A stretch of 19,131 nucleotides of DNA from Planctomycetota bacterium (GCA_026692885.1 JAPLNJ010001103.1:1-19131), one strand, 5' to 3'; positions 6,271 through 13,878 are shown, counted from the stretch's first letter. Numbers and translations are program-made. Notes: generated by a model from the sequence alone, not told the origin.

Positions 6271-6756
6271 ATGCGGGATGGCGGATCGGACGTTTCGAAG
6301 TTGATGGAAACCGGCGAGATCGGGTTCGTACCTTTCCTCCTAGAGCGCGGGGTGAGCATGTCCTCTTCTGGGTTCCCTTCGCACGATGCTGCCGAAGAAC
6401 GGTCGCCGGACCAAGTGCCCGCTCCTGCGGCGGATCCGACAGAAGAATCCGGGTTGATGGAACGGGTGCTGCAAGAAACATTGGCTGTAACTGAGGCCGA
6501 CGTGCCGCTGGAAGGTGCCGAGTTGACCGCGTTAGAGGACGTAGCGCGGCGGTTTATCGGCACCGCCCTGTCGCTGCACCCGGTGGTGGTAGCACTGGTG
6601 CAAGCGATCCTGTCCGCGCGTTTCGGTTCCCTGGCCTGCCGCCCGGACGTAGGTCAGGCCGTCTCCCTGCGGATCGCCGAAACGTTGTGGGAGGATCCCA
6701 CTTCGCAGGTTCGTCTGCTGCGGCTGTGGGCTCGATTGACTGAGGCCGTTCGATGA
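6271..6756 (+). CDS. Unknown protein at head of type VI operon
   Basis: A soluble protein of about 161 residues that I do not recognise. The first 70 residues are acidic, Ser/Pro/Glu-rich and probably disordered. The rest is helical (LEDVARRFIGTALSLHPVVVALVQAIL, then VRLLRLWARLTEAV) with no membrane segment long enough to be confident. The start is uncertain: the ATG at 6271 has GGTGAG 7 bases upstream, the ATG at 6358 has GGGGTGAG close by, and TTG at 6241 is unlikely. It overlaps the sigma-factor start by 4 nt (ATGA), implying coupled translation. A partner or regulator of that sigma factor, such as an anti-sigma-like protein, is a guess from position only. Confidence 0.65.
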   Translation: MRDGGSDVSKLMETGEIGFVPFLLERGVSMSSSGFPSHDAAEERSPDQVPAPAADPTEESGLMERVLQETLAVTEADVPLEGAELTALEDVARRFIGTALSLHPVVVALVQAILSARFGSLACRPDVGQAVSLRIAETLWEDPTSQVRLLRLWARLTEAVR

Positions 6757-7445
6757 CTTCCGTGGATGTTCCTGCACAGGTGCTGATGAACCAAGGCCAG
6801 GCGCTCGTGAGATCGCTGGCGGGCAAGATCGCGCGGACCACCGGGGTGCCTGTCGATCTGGATGACCTGATTGCCTACGGTCAAATCGGTTTGGCGGAAG
6901 CAGCTCGGGATTATCATCCCGCACGCGGCAGCCAGTTCACCTCGTATGCGTACTACCGGATTCGCGGCGCGATCTACGACGGCATCTCCAAAATGAGTTG
7001 GACCAGTCGCTCGCGTTACCACCGGTTGCGGTACGAGCAGCTGGCCAATGAGACCTTGCGGGAAGTGAACGAAGCTGCCGAAAGAAACTCCCCGGCAGGA
7101 GACTCCAACTGGTTTCGCGGGGTGACGGAAAAACTGACCGTCGTCTTTCTTTCCAGTCGTGGCGAAGAGGACGCGGGATGGAGCGACGTGACGATCGAGG
7201 ATCCCTCCGCCGCGCCGCCGGTGGAAGTCGCCTCACGGGAAATCGCCCAAAAGCTGCGTGAGTTGGTCGCTACGCTGCCGGCGGCCGAGCAGCGGTTGAT
7301 CCGCACGATCTACTTCGAAGGCGCCACGCTGCAGGAAGCGGCCACCGCCTTGGGGATTAGTAAGTCCTGGGCCAGCCGGCTCCACGCCAAGACGCTCAGT
7401 CAGTTGGCGATGAGGTTACACAGCCTGGGAGTAAAAGAAGCTTGA
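6753..7445 (+). CDS. FliA-like RNA polymerase sigma factor
   Basis: A 230-residue group 3 (FliA/SigB-like) sigma-70 protein that directs RNA polymerase to a dedicated promoter set. Region 2 spans about residues 15-82, with DLDDLIAYGQIGLAEAARDY and FTSYAYYRIRGAIYDGI (core binding and -10 recognition). A linker of some 80 residues corresponds to a degenerate region 3. Region 4 (172-222) ends in the helix-turn-helix TLQEAATALGISKSWASRL that reads the -35. It is 4-nt coupled to the unknown gene before it and only 37 bases ahead of tssA, so it is placed to control the type VI genes. No repeated sigma-28-like promoter was recognised before tssA, tssB or clpV. Confidence 0.9.
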   Translation: MTSVDVPAQVLMNQGQALVRSLAGKIARTTGVPVDLDDLIAYGQIGLAEAARDYHPARGSQFTSYAYYRIRGAIYDGISKMSWTSRSRYHRLRYEQLANETLREVNEAAERNSPAGDSNWFRGVTEKLTVVFLSSRGEEDAGWSDVTIEDPSAAPPVEVASREIAQKLRELVATLPAAEQRLIRTIYFEGATLQEAATALGISKSWASRLHAKTLSQLAMRLHSLGVKEA

Positions 7446-7482
7446 AAATTCAACCACGGGAATTGCACCAGGAGACCGCAGT

Positions 7483-8649
7483 ATGACGTCGCCGGACATG
7501 CTGGACTTTGCACCACTGCTGCAGCCGATCTCGGACGCGGAGCCGACCGGAACGGAATTGAAGGACGATGTGGTCCAAAGCGCGGTTTATTACCGGATCA
7601 AAGACGCCCGCGACGCGGCCCGCGCTGCCGAGCGGCAATTGGCCCAAGCGGCGCTGTACGGCGACGACGCGGATCCCGGCTCCGTCGCGCCTCCCAATTG
7701 GAAGTTGGTGCGTGAGTTGGCGACGGAGGCCATCGCGCACAGTTCCAAGGATCTGTGGATCGCGGCGTGGCTGATCGAAGCCCTGACCCGCGCTCACGGC
7801 TTCGCCGGATTACGCGACGGGTTACGTCTGACGCGAGAGCTGAGCGAGCGATTCTGGGACGGCATCCATCCTCGGCCGGACGACGAAGGCTACGCCCACA
7901 CCGTCGCCCAGTTGACCGGCTTGTGCGGCGACGAATCGGAAGGGGCGCTGGTCGCTCCCATCCTGGCCATCCCGATCACGAACGGTACGTCGACCCGGCC
8001 GTTGTCCAGTAGCGATTACCAGCAGGCGACACAGATCGAACAGATCGCCGATCCCGAACGCCGGGCGCAACGGATCGACAAGGGGGCCGTCACCCTGCAG
8101 ATCTTCGAACAGGCGGCCCGGGAGACGCCCGACCCGTGGTATCGGGCGCTGCTTGAAGACGTGGATCAATGTCTGGATGAATTTACGCTCCTGAATCAAG
8201 TCCTGGAGGCGAAATGCGGCCAGAATGCCGACGGTTATTCAGCGGCTCCGCCCGCGTCGCAGATTCGGAGAACACTAGAGGAATGCCGCGACCGGGTGCG
8301 AAGCTTGGCCCGGCGTCTGACCGGGACCGACGTCGCGGCGTCGGACGAGCCGCTGTCGGCGACCGGGAGTTTGGCCACCGTACCCGGCAATCCGCAGACG
8401 GCCCTCGCGACGGGTAAGGTGATCACTCGCGATGACGCCTTCCGCGCGCTGCTGCAGGTGGCGGATTTCTTCCGGCGAACAGAACCCCATTCGCCGGTTT
8501 CGTACGCCTTGGAGCAGGCCGTGCGCTGGGGCCGGATGGCATTGCCGGAACTGATGTCTGAGCTGATTTCCGACGAAACCGCCCGGCAGGAAATCTTTCG
8601 GCGGGTGGGGATCCCCAAGCCGGAAAGCAAAGAACACAAGGATTCCTAA
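7483..8649 (+). CDS. tssA: Type VI secretion protein TssA (ImpA family)
   Basis: A 388-residue cap protein that helps start the baseplate and coordinates growth of the TssB/TssC sheath and Hcp tube. The N-terminal ImpA_N domain is clear (PLLQPISDAEPTGTEL at 11-26, then a helical stretch to about 130). The middle is variable. The C-terminus (about 325-385: DAFRALLQVADFFRRTEPHSPVSYALEQAVRWGRMALPELM) is the conserved helical end of the long TssA class. The ATG at 7483 has GGAG 9 bases upstream. The next gene, tssB, follows after 138 bases. Confidence 0.92.
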   Translation: MTSPDMLDFAPLLQPISDAEPTGTELKDDVVQSAVYYRIKDARDAARAAERQLAQAALYGDDADPGSVAPPNWKLVRELATEAIAHSSKDLWIAAWLIEALTRAHGFAGLRDGLRLTRELSERFWDGIHPRPDDEGYAHTVAQLTGLCGDESEGALVAPILAIPITNGTSTRPLSSSDYQQATQIEQIADPERRAQRIDKGAVTLQIFEQAARETPDPWYRALLEDVDQCLDEFTLLNQVLEAKCGQNADGYSAAPPASQIRRTLEECRDRVRSLARRLTGTDVAASDEPLSATGSLATVPGNPQTALATGKVITRDDAFRALLQVADFFRRTEPHSPVSYALEQAVRWGRMALPELMSELISDETARQEIFRRVGIPKPESKEHKDS

Positions 8650-8787
8650 AAAACAGCAACTCGGCCCTGCCGCCGGTTGTCAGACCGGACCAAACAGCGT
8701 AAAACCATAAGTACTGGGTCCTGACCTTTGTGGCGTCCTCAACTGAGTCTCGTCCTCGTTTCCATCCTGTTCTCGGGAGACTGATCC

Positions 8788-9303
8788 ATGAGTGAAAGCG
8801 TTCACCAAAAACTGAAGCGAGTCCGCAAACCTCGTGTCCACATCACCTACGACGTGGAAACCGAGGGGGCTGTCGTAGAAAAGGAGTTGCCCTTCGTCGT
8901 CGGCGTGGTGGGTGACTTCTCCGGCCATCCTGTGGAGAAACTCAAACCGCTCAAAGACCGAAAGTTCATCCAGATCGACCGCGACAATTTCGACGGCGTG
9001 ATGAAACGCATGACTCCGGGCCTGAACATCCGGGTCGAGAACACGTTGTCGGACGATGGCACCGAAATGCCCGTCCAACTCAAGTTCGAGTCGTTGTCTG
9101 ATTTCGAGCCGACCCAGGTGGCCAAGCAAGTCGAGCCGCTGCGGAAGCTGCTGGAAACACGCGACAAGCTGCGCGATCTGCTGACGAAGATCGATCGTAG
9201 CGAGGATCTGGAGAACGTGTTGGAGCAGGTGCTGCAGAACACGGAAGATCTCAAGAAGTTTTCGTCCGAGCTGGGCGTCGAAGTTCCAGAGAAAGGGAAA
9301 TGA
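8788..9303 (+). CDS. tssB: Type VI contractile sheath small subunit TssB/VipA
   Basis: A 171-residue small sheath protein that pairs with TssC to form the contractile tube. Visible family features are the N-terminal basic segment with [12 protein letters not shown], the conserved [13 protein letters not shown] (about 34-46) and the C-terminal coiled region ([32 protein letters not shown]), which lies alongside TssC. Length is normal for the family. GGGAGA lies 8 bases before the ATG. Only 8 bases separate its stop from the tssC start, so the two are made together as their stoichiometry requires. Confidence 0.95.
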   Translation: MSESVHQKLKRVRKPRVHITYDVETEGAVVEKELPFVVGVVGDFSGHPVEKLKPLKDRKFIQIDRDNFDGVMKRMTPGLNIRVENTLSDDGTEMPVQLKFESLSDFEPTQVAKQVEPLRKLLETRDKLRDLLTKIDRSEDLENVLEQVLQNTEDLKKFSSELGVEVPEKGK

Positions 9304-9311
9304 GGTAAACC

Positions 9312-10808
9312 ATGAGCGCTGCAGAACAACGAAAAGCACAAACCCAGGCCCAAGCGGAAACCGCGGAGGGAAGTCTGCTGGAATCGGCCATTGCCGCCAC
9401 CAAACAGACGGAACGCGATCGCGCCCAGGACCTGCTCAAGACCCTGACCGAAGAAGCCCTCAAGGGTACGGTCACTTGGAACAAGGACGTGACCCGGACC
9501 ATCAAGTCCGGCATCGCGGCCATCGACCAAGCCATCTCCAAGCAGTTGGCCGCCGTGCTGCACCACCCCGAGTTCCAAAAGCTTGAGGGGACGTGGCGCG
9601 GGCTGAACTACCTGGTGATGAACAGCGAAACCAGCACGCAGTTGCGGCTCAAAGTGCTCAACTGCAGCAAGCGGGAGCTATTCAAAGATCTCGACAAGGC
9701 CGTGGAGTTCGACCAGAGCCAGTTGTTCAAGAAGCTGTATGAAAACGAGTTCGGTACGCCCGGCGGCGAACCCTACGGCAATCTGATTGGCGACTTCGAG
9801 TTCACGAACCATCCAGAGGACATCGATCTGCTGAACAAGGTCTCCAATGTAGCCGCGGCCGCCTTCTGCCCGTTCATCTCCGCCGCGTCGCCAACACTGT
9901 TCGGTTTCGACAACTGGACCGAGTTGACCAAACCACGTGATCTGGAGAAGATCTTCGACACGGTCGAGTACACCAAGTGGCGCTCGTTCCGGGAGAGCGA
10001 CGATTCCCGGTTCGTGACCCTGACCATGCCCCGCGTGTTGGCCCGTTTGCCGTACGGTGCCAACACCAAGCCGGTCGAGGACTTCGACTTTGAGGAAGTC
10101 GCCGTGGGCGTGGGTGGTAAAGCCGTGCAGGTTCCGCACGATCAATACTGCTGGATGAACGCATCCTACGTGATGGGGACGAAACTCACGGATGCCTTTT
10201 CCAAGTACGGCTGGTGCACGGCGATCCGTGGCGCCGAAGGCGGCGGCAAAGTGGAAGGCTTGCCGGCCCACGTGTTCCAGAGCGACGACGGCGACATGGA
10301 TCTCAAGTGCCCGACCGAGGTGGGCATCACGGATCGCCGCGAGGCAGAAATGAGCAAGTTGGGCTTCCTGCCGTTGTGCCACTACAAGAACACGGACTAC
10401 GCGGTGTTCTTCGGGGCTCAGACCACCCAGAAACCCAAGAAGTACGACCGGCCGGAGGCCACGGCCAACGCGGCCATCTCGGCACGCTTGCCGTATATCA
10501 TGGCTACATCCCGGTTTGCCCACTACTTGAAGGTCATCGCCCGCGACAAGATCGGGTCCTTCATGGAAGTCGAGGATTGCCAGGCTTGGCTCGACCGCTG
10601 GATCCACAACTACGTCAGTGCCGATCCAAAGCCCAGCGCGGATACCAAGGCCCGCTACCCATTGCGCGAAGCAAAGATCGAGGTGAAGGAGGTGCCCGGC
10701 GCGCCCGGCACGTACAACGCCATCGCTTGGCTCCGCCCCTGGTTGCAGTTGGAGGAACTGACCACCTCGTTACGTATGGTGGCGCGGATCCCGAAGATCG
10801 GCGGTTAG
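9312..10808 (+). CDS. tssC: Type VI contractile sheath large subunit TssC/VipB
   Basis: A 498-residue large sheath protein of full family length. The helical N-terminus (residues 1-60) carries the ClpV-interacting region in homologues. [18 protein letters not shown] (85-102) is the family signature. Next come [41 protein letters not shown] and [11 protein letters not shown], all hallmarks of TssC, and a normal C-terminal end ([15 protein letters not shown]). GAGG lies 6 bases before the ATG. The stop codon is itself part of a repeat element that begins at 10805. Confidence 0.96.
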   Translation: MSAAEQRKAQTQAQAETAEGSLLESAIAATKQTERDRAQDLLKTLTEEALKGTVTWNKDVTRTIKSGIAAIDQAISKQLAAVLHHPEFQKLEGTWRGLNYLVMNSETSTQLRLKVLNCSKRELFKDLDKAVEFDQSQLFKKLYENEFGTPGGEPYGNLIGDFEFTNHPEDIDLLNKVSNVAAAAFCPFISAASPTLFGFDNWTELTKPRDLEKIFDTVEYTKWRSFRESDDSRFVTLTMPRVLARLPYGANTKPVEDFDFEEVAVGVGGKAVQVPHDQYCWMNASYVMGTKLTDAFSKYGWCTAIRGAEGGGKVEGLPAHVFQSDDGDMDLKCPTEVGITDRREAEMSKLGFLPLCHYKNTDYAVFFGAQTTQKPKKYDRPEATANAAISARLPYIMATSRFAHYLKVIARDKIGSFMEVEDCQAWLDRWIHNYVSADPKPSADTKARYPLREAKIEVKEVPGAPGTYNAIAWLRPWLQLEELTTSLRMVARIPKIGG

Positions 10809-10935
10809 CGACTGTAATGAAGTAACTTGGCGAATCGGTGGTAGGACGGATTGGCAATTCGGCTCGAAACATCGGGCCGAAGTGCCAATCCGTCCTACGC
10901 TCAAACTACGGATTTGTTCTTTTCCAGCCGCTTAG
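10805..10935. repeat. MITE-like element, degenerate copy 1
   Basis: It starts at the tssC stop (ttagcgactgtaatgaag...cgaatcggtgg) and ends ccagccgcttag. Both ends are diverged versions of the ends of the adjacent element at 10931-11084. The core is a separate strong palindrome at 10841-10898. It shares CTTAG (10931-10935) with the next copy. Confidence 0.55.
10841..10898. repeat. Palindrome, 23-bp arms
   Basis: Arms gtaggacggattggca...ttcggc (10841-10863) and their complement (10876-10898) pair with a single mismatch around a 12-nt loop. It could fold into a long hairpin downstream of tssC. No T-run follows, so it is not a classic terminator. Confidence 0.85.
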
Positions 10936-11084
10936 TCGCTGTAACAAAATAAGTTGCTCGAATCGGGTGGTATGCCCTGAGATACGAAGGGCGAGTTGAG
11001 GCCGCAAACCACGCCCTTCGCTGCGCTCAGGGACGTGCCACCCAGTTGAAGACATGGTGAACTTATTTTGTTACAGCGACTTAG
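10931..11084. repeat. MITE-like element, copy 2
   Basis: Perfect 22-bp inverted repeats (10934-10955 and 11060-11081; core cgctgtaacaaaataagtt) surround an imperfect inner palindrome (gggtgg...gccctgag...gaagggcg against its complement). The direct repeat CTTAG is present at both outer ends (10931-10935, 11080-11084), a candidate 5-bp target duplication. It has no coding capacity. It ends 33 bases before tagJ. Confidence 0.75.
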
Positions 11085-11116
11085 TGCCTTCTGCCACAAT
11101 CAAAAGGCGAGAACTC

Positions 11117-11926
11117 ATGACTCCCAGCGAACTGTATCAGGCGGGCCAGTTGACAGCGGCGATCGACGCTGGGCTGGCCGATGTCAAGAAACATCCGACC
11201 GACACAGCCCGCCGCGGGTTGCTCTGCGAACTGCTGTGCTTCGCCGGTGCCTGGGAGCGGGCGGATAAGCAGTTGGATACGATCGGCCAACAGGAGCCTC
11301 TGGCCATTCCCCGCATCAGCCTGCTCCGGCAGTTGATTCGGGCGGAGTTGGCGCGGCAACAGTTCTTCACCGAGGGCCGACTGCCGGAGTTCCTGGGCGA
11401 ACCGACCCCGGTCCTGCGTCTGCAGCTACAGGCTTCGATCGCGTTGCGCGAGAATAATTCGGCTGAGGCAGCCGCGCTCCTGGCTCAGGCGGAAGCGCTA
11501 CGCGTACCACCTCGCGGCGAGTGCGACGGTCAGCCGTTCGAAGGTTTTCGGGACCTGGACGATCTCTCGGCCAGCTTCTTCGAGGTGCTGACGAGCACGG
11601 GCAAGTACTACTGGATCCCCATCGAAACCGTGGAATTCGCCGAATTCCGGCCTCCGGAACGGCCCCGCGATCTGCTGTGGCGCCCGACCCACATGGTGGT
11701 GACCGACGGGCCGGATGGCGAGGTGTTCCTGCCTACGATCTACCCCTTGACGTTTGCCAACGGGGACGATCAGTTGCGACTTGGGCGCGGCACCGATTGG
11801 CGGGGCCAGGAAGGTGAACCAGTGCGCGGCGTGGGCCTCCGCATGTTCCTGGTGGGGGACCAGGAGAAGACCATCCTGGAACTGAAAGAATTCCGCGGAG
11901 CTGCAGCATCGGACCCTGTCGTGTGA
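11117..11926 (+). CDS. tagJ: Type VI accessory protein TagJ/ImpE
   Basis: A 269-residue ImpE/TagJ family protein. In studied systems it binds the sheath subunit TssB and the ClpV N-domain and modulates sheath recycling. The N-terminal 130 residues are tetratricopeptide-like helices (PSELYQAGQLTAAIDAGLADVKKHPTDTARRGLLCELLCFAGAW). The C-terminal half has the conserved beta-rich core (YYWIPIETVEFAEFRPPERPRDLLWRP, VFLPTIYPLTFANGDDQLRLGRGTDW). I chose the ATG at 11117; the upstream in-frame start at 11054 would be coded by the inverted repeat of the MITE. GGCGAG precedes the ATG. It is separated from tssC by about 300 bases of repeats. Confidence 0.9.
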   Translation: MTPSELYQAGQLTAAIDAGLADVKKHPTDTARRGLLCELLCFAGAWERADKQLDTIGQQEPLAIPRISLLRQLIRAELARQQFFTEGRLPEFLGEPTPVLRLQLQASIALRENNSAEAAALLAQAEALRVPPRGECDGQPFEGFRDLDDLSASFFEVLTSTGKYYWIPIETVEFAEFRPPERPRDLLWRPTHMVVTDGPDGEVFLPTIYPLTFANGDDQLRLGRGTDWRGQEGEPVRGVGLRMFLVGDQEKTILELKEFRGAAASDPVV

Positions 11927-11946
11927 GCGCCAGTTTTGCCGCCGTT

Positions 11947-12005
11947 GTAGGTCAGCCGTTCCAGGCTGACACTCGGTACGTGTCAGGCTGGAAAGCCTGA
12001 CCTAC
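11947..12005. repeat. Palindrome, 26-bp arms
   Basis: Arms gtaggtcagccgttccagg... (11947-11972) and their near complement (11980-12005), 22 of 26 positions paired, 7-nt loop. It lies between tagJ and the Rieske gene. No T-run follows. Confidence 0.8.
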
Positions 12006-12051
12006 TTGGTTGCGGCTCCGCCACATCACGGCAAAAGGAGGCAACTCGTCG

Positions 12052-12363
12052 ATGTCGAATTGGGTCCGCCTCTGTGCCGTTGGCGACTGTCCTCCGGGAG
12101 AGGCCCGCGAGTTTGTGGCGGGCGACCGCGTCGTCGCCTTGTTCCACGTCGGCGACAGCTTTCACGTCTTGGACGGTATCTGCCCGCATCAGGGCGGCCC
12201 GTTGGGTCGGGGCCCGTTGACCGGCAGCGTGGTGACGTGTCCTTGGCACGGCTGGCAATTTGACGTTGGCTCTGGCCAGCACCAGGCCAACCGCACGCTG
12301 GTCCACCCACGGTTTGCCGTCCAGGTCCAGGGCGATGACGTCCTGGTCAATCTGGATTCATGA
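12052..12363 (+). CDS. Rieske [2Fe-2S] ferredoxin-like protein
   Basis: A 103-residue small electron-transfer protein of the soluble Rieske type. Both cluster-binding boxes are intact: C44-P-H46-QGG and C63-PW-H66-GW. The last strands (HPRFAVQVQGDDVLVNL) close the fold, so it is complete. No signal peptide or membrane anchor is present, so it is cytoplasmic. The ATG at 12052 follows AGGAGG by 10 bases; the in-frame start at 12010 is rejected. Such proteins usually serve oxygenases or nitrite reductases, but no partner gene is visible here. Its place after tagJ and before an eroded restriction locus gives no clue to its role. Confidence 0.9.
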   Translation: MSNWVRLCAVGDCPPGEAREFVAGDRVVALFHVGDSFHVLDGICPHQGGPLGRGPLTGSVVTCPWHGWQFDVGSGQHQANRTLVHPRFAVQVQGDDVLVNLDS

Positions 12364-12886
12364 TTCTCAAGGGCCGCAATTCTTCTTGCGTTTTTCGCAC
12401 GGATGGCAGAGCCAGAGCACGGATGTTTTCCTTGTTCGGTCTTCATCCGTGCTCTGGCTCTGCCATCCGTGCGGACAAGAAACATGAGGAACGCAGACAG
12501 AACGCAGACAGGGAGTCAAGGCCACACTTTCGAACGGTCGGTGTCAGCCCCTTGATGACTTAAACGGGGTTAGAGAAGACGCGGCCCGTGGGTAGCGACG
12601 AACGTAATCACCATTGTCTTTCGTGGCTTGCCGTCGCGAACTTGCTGTGGGCTGTTGACCGGCACCCCCGAGGCGGCTAGCCTACGGCCTTGAGTATCCG
12701 GTGCGCGGCCACGCGCCGGGCTCAAATCGGTCTGTGAGGCGTCCGTGTCCAAACTGCCTTTCCACGGAACCCCGTAGGCTGGCCCACGGGAGGCCAGGTG
12801 GCTCGATAGCTGCTTGACCAGCCCCGATTTTCTGATCCTCACGGAATGCTTCAGCGGCGCAGCGCGCACAGGATGAAACAGGAACG
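12364..12886. other. Intergenic stretch of about 520 bases with repeats only
   Basis: It contains a 30-bp palindrome (12396-12473), an 11-bp tandem duplication (gaacgcagaca, 12489-12510) and a distant 13-bp inverted repeat ggctagcctacgg / ccgtaggctggcc (near 12675 and 12771, one mismatch). I see no convincing gene; the minus-strand reading frame 12570-13076 crosses the hsdM remnant and has no recognisable motif. Confidence 0.6.
12396..12473. repeat. Perfect palindrome, 30-bp arms
   Basis: Arms cgcacggatggcagagccag... (12396-12425) and 12444-12473 are exact complements around an 18-nt T-rich loop. This is the longest perfect repeat outside the transposon. It lies 32 bases after the Rieske stop. 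The lack of any mismatch implies recent origin or active maintenance. Confidence 0.9.
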
Positions 12887-13052
12887 ATGGCGAAGGGGAA
12901 GACAGCGAATAGCACCGGTGCCAACCTGGGCTTCGAGGCCAAGCTGTGGGATGAAGAGGCTGGTGGCCACGCTGAATGAACAGTTCGCCGAATCGGCGAA
13001 ACTGGAGAAGGCGATCCGCAACAATCTGAAAGGGCTGGGATATGGGCGTTGA
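12887..13052 (+). pseudogene. hsdM remnant: N-terminus joined to C-terminus
   Basis: Type I modification methylase reduced to its ends. The ATG at 12887 opens MAKGKTANSTGANLGFEAKLW, the usual HsdM beginning, and then hits a frameshift near 12950. The other frame continues KRLVATLNEQFAESAKLEKAIRNNLKGLGYGR-stop, the usual HsdM C-terminus. About 450 residues between them are missing, including the AdoMet and NPPF motifs. It cannot be functional. It marks the first gene of the former type I system. Confidence 0.85.
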
Positions 13053-13056
13053 GGCA

Positions 13057-13071
13057 GTCGCAATCTGCGAC
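13057..13071. promoter_or_regulatory. Palindromic site 1 of the ORF6N gene region
   Basis: gtcgca-atc-tgcgac, perfect 6-bp arms with a 3-bp spacer. Located just after the hsdM remnant, 43 bp centre to centre before site 2. Confidence 0.55.
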
Positions 13072-13094
13072 CACATCGGTCCCTTATGGATGGT

Positions 13095-13119
13095 TTGAGG
13101 TGGCAGTTTGCGACCTCAA
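13095..13119. promoter_or_regulatory. Palindromic site 2 of the ORF6N gene region
   Basis: ttgaggtggca-gtt-tgcgacctcaa, 11-bp arms with one mismatch and the same 3-bp spacer. Confidence 0.55.
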
Positions 13120-13168
13120 GTTCGGACGGGCTTGGGATCACGGAAGGAATAACTGTCGGGTCTTCAAT

Positions 13169-13224
13169 GTAGTCATCACGCTCCGCCGTGATGACATGTC
13201 GTCACGGCGGAGCGTGACGACTAC
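13169..13224. repeat. Palindrome, 27-bp arms
   Basis: gtagtcatcacgctccgcc... (13169-13195) pairs with 13198-13224 at 25 of 27 positions with only 2 bases between the arms. It is unrelated to the other palindromes in the window and lies between sites 2 and 3. Confidence 0.85.
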
Positions 13225-13277
13225 TTTCTGTGTGACACCTATTGATTCGCCGGTCCTTGGTGGAGTTGAGGCGAGGT

Positions 13278-13294
13278 GGTCACAATTTGTGACC
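13278..13294. promoter_or_regulatory. Palindromic site 3, upstream of ORF6N gene
   Basis: ggtcaca-att-tgtgacc, perfect 7-bp arms and 3-bp spacer, 39 bases before the ORF6N start. The position suits a repressor operator. Confidence 0.6.
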
Positions 13295-13332
13295 AGTTCA
13301 CGGCAGATGCAGTCAGATGGAAGAGACGTCGT

Positions 13333-13878
13333 ATGGCCGAGGCATCCTCGCTCATCCTGGTTGAAGAAATCGAGCCGCGCATTCTGTTGATGCGAGGCCA
13401 GAAGGTGATACTGGACGGGGACTTAGCGGAATTGTACGGCACGACGACCAAGAGGCTGAACCAACAGGTCAAGCGTAATCGTCATCGATTTCCAAACGAC
13501 TTCATGTTCCAACTGACGGAGGAGGAGGCTGATTGTTTGAGGTCACAAAATGTGACCTCAAAAACCGGGCGTGGAGGCCGGCGCTATTTGCCCTATGCCT
13601 TCACGGAACACGGAGCGATCATGGCGGCCAGCGTGTTGAACACGCCGCGGGCGACCGACGTGAGCGTGTACGTGGTCCGGGCGTTCGTCCGCTTGCGCGA
13701 GGTGTTGGCCACCCACAAAGAGCTGGCTCACAAGCTGGCGGAGCTCGAACGTAAGGTGGCTGGCCATGACGAGGCGATCTGCTCACTGGTCGATGCCATC
13801 CGGCAACTGCTGGCTCCGCCCCCCGCACCAAAACGCCGGTCGATCGGGTTCCATGCCCAGGAGGCACGAAATGGATGA
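13333..13878 (+). CDS. ORF6N (KilA-N-type) DNA-binding domain protein
   Basis: A 181-residue protein with the ORF6N domain at about residues 8-100. ILLMRGQKVILDGDLAELYGTTTKRLNQQVKRNRHRFPNDFMFQL is the diagnostic segment, followed by GGRRYLPYAFTEHG. A helix-rich coiled tail follows (RLREVLATHKELAHKLAELERKVAGHDEAICSLVDAI). Such genes are common accessory members of type I restriction operons and of phages; their role is not settled, and a DNA-binding regulator is likely. The ATG at 13333 follows GGAAGAG by 6 bases. The frame is intact although the hsd genes on both sides are broken. A perfect 27-bp palindrome lies inside the gene (13536-13562) and codes for residues around LRSQNVTSK. Confidence 0.88.
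   Translation: MAEASSLILVEEIEPRILLMRGQKVILDGDLAELYGTTTKRLNQQVKRNRHRFPNDFMFQLTEEEADCLRSQNVTSKTGRGGRRYLPYAFTEHGAIMAASVLNTPRATDVSVYVVRAFVRLREVLATHKELAHKLAELERKVAGHDEAICSLVDAIRQLLAPPPAPKRRSIGFHAQEARNG
13536..13562. promoter_or_regulatory. Palindromic site 4, inside the ORF6N coding region
   Basis: tttgaggtcaca-aaa-tgtgacctcaaa, perfect 12-bp arms and 3-bp spacer. It is the best of the four sites and lies within the reading frame. Confidence 0.6.

Noticed and set aside
8650..8787. Possible sigma-28-type promoter before tssB (taaaaccataag)
   Set aside because: Only a TAAA-like half is present; no GCCGATAA-like box at the right distance.
8680..9578. Two long minus-strand frames opposite tssB and the start of tssC
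   Set aside because: Both are shadows of sheath-protein genes with correct motifs and ribosome sites on the plus strand.
9678..10607. Long minus-strand reading frame (309 codons)
   Set aside because: It lies wholly inside tssC, which has unmistakable family motifs; high GC makes long antisense frames common.
10841..10898. Palindrome after tssC as an intrinsic terminator
   Set aside because: The stem is strong but no T-run follows on either strand, so it is recorded only as a repeat.
10841..12473. Succession of palindromes considered as a CRISPR array
   Set aside because: The repeats are different sequences, unevenly spaced, and no cas genes are nearby.
12570..13076. Minus-strand frame of 168 codons in the gap before the restriction remnants
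   Set aside because: It crosses the hsdM fragment, which reads well on the plus strand, and shows no domain or ribosome site.
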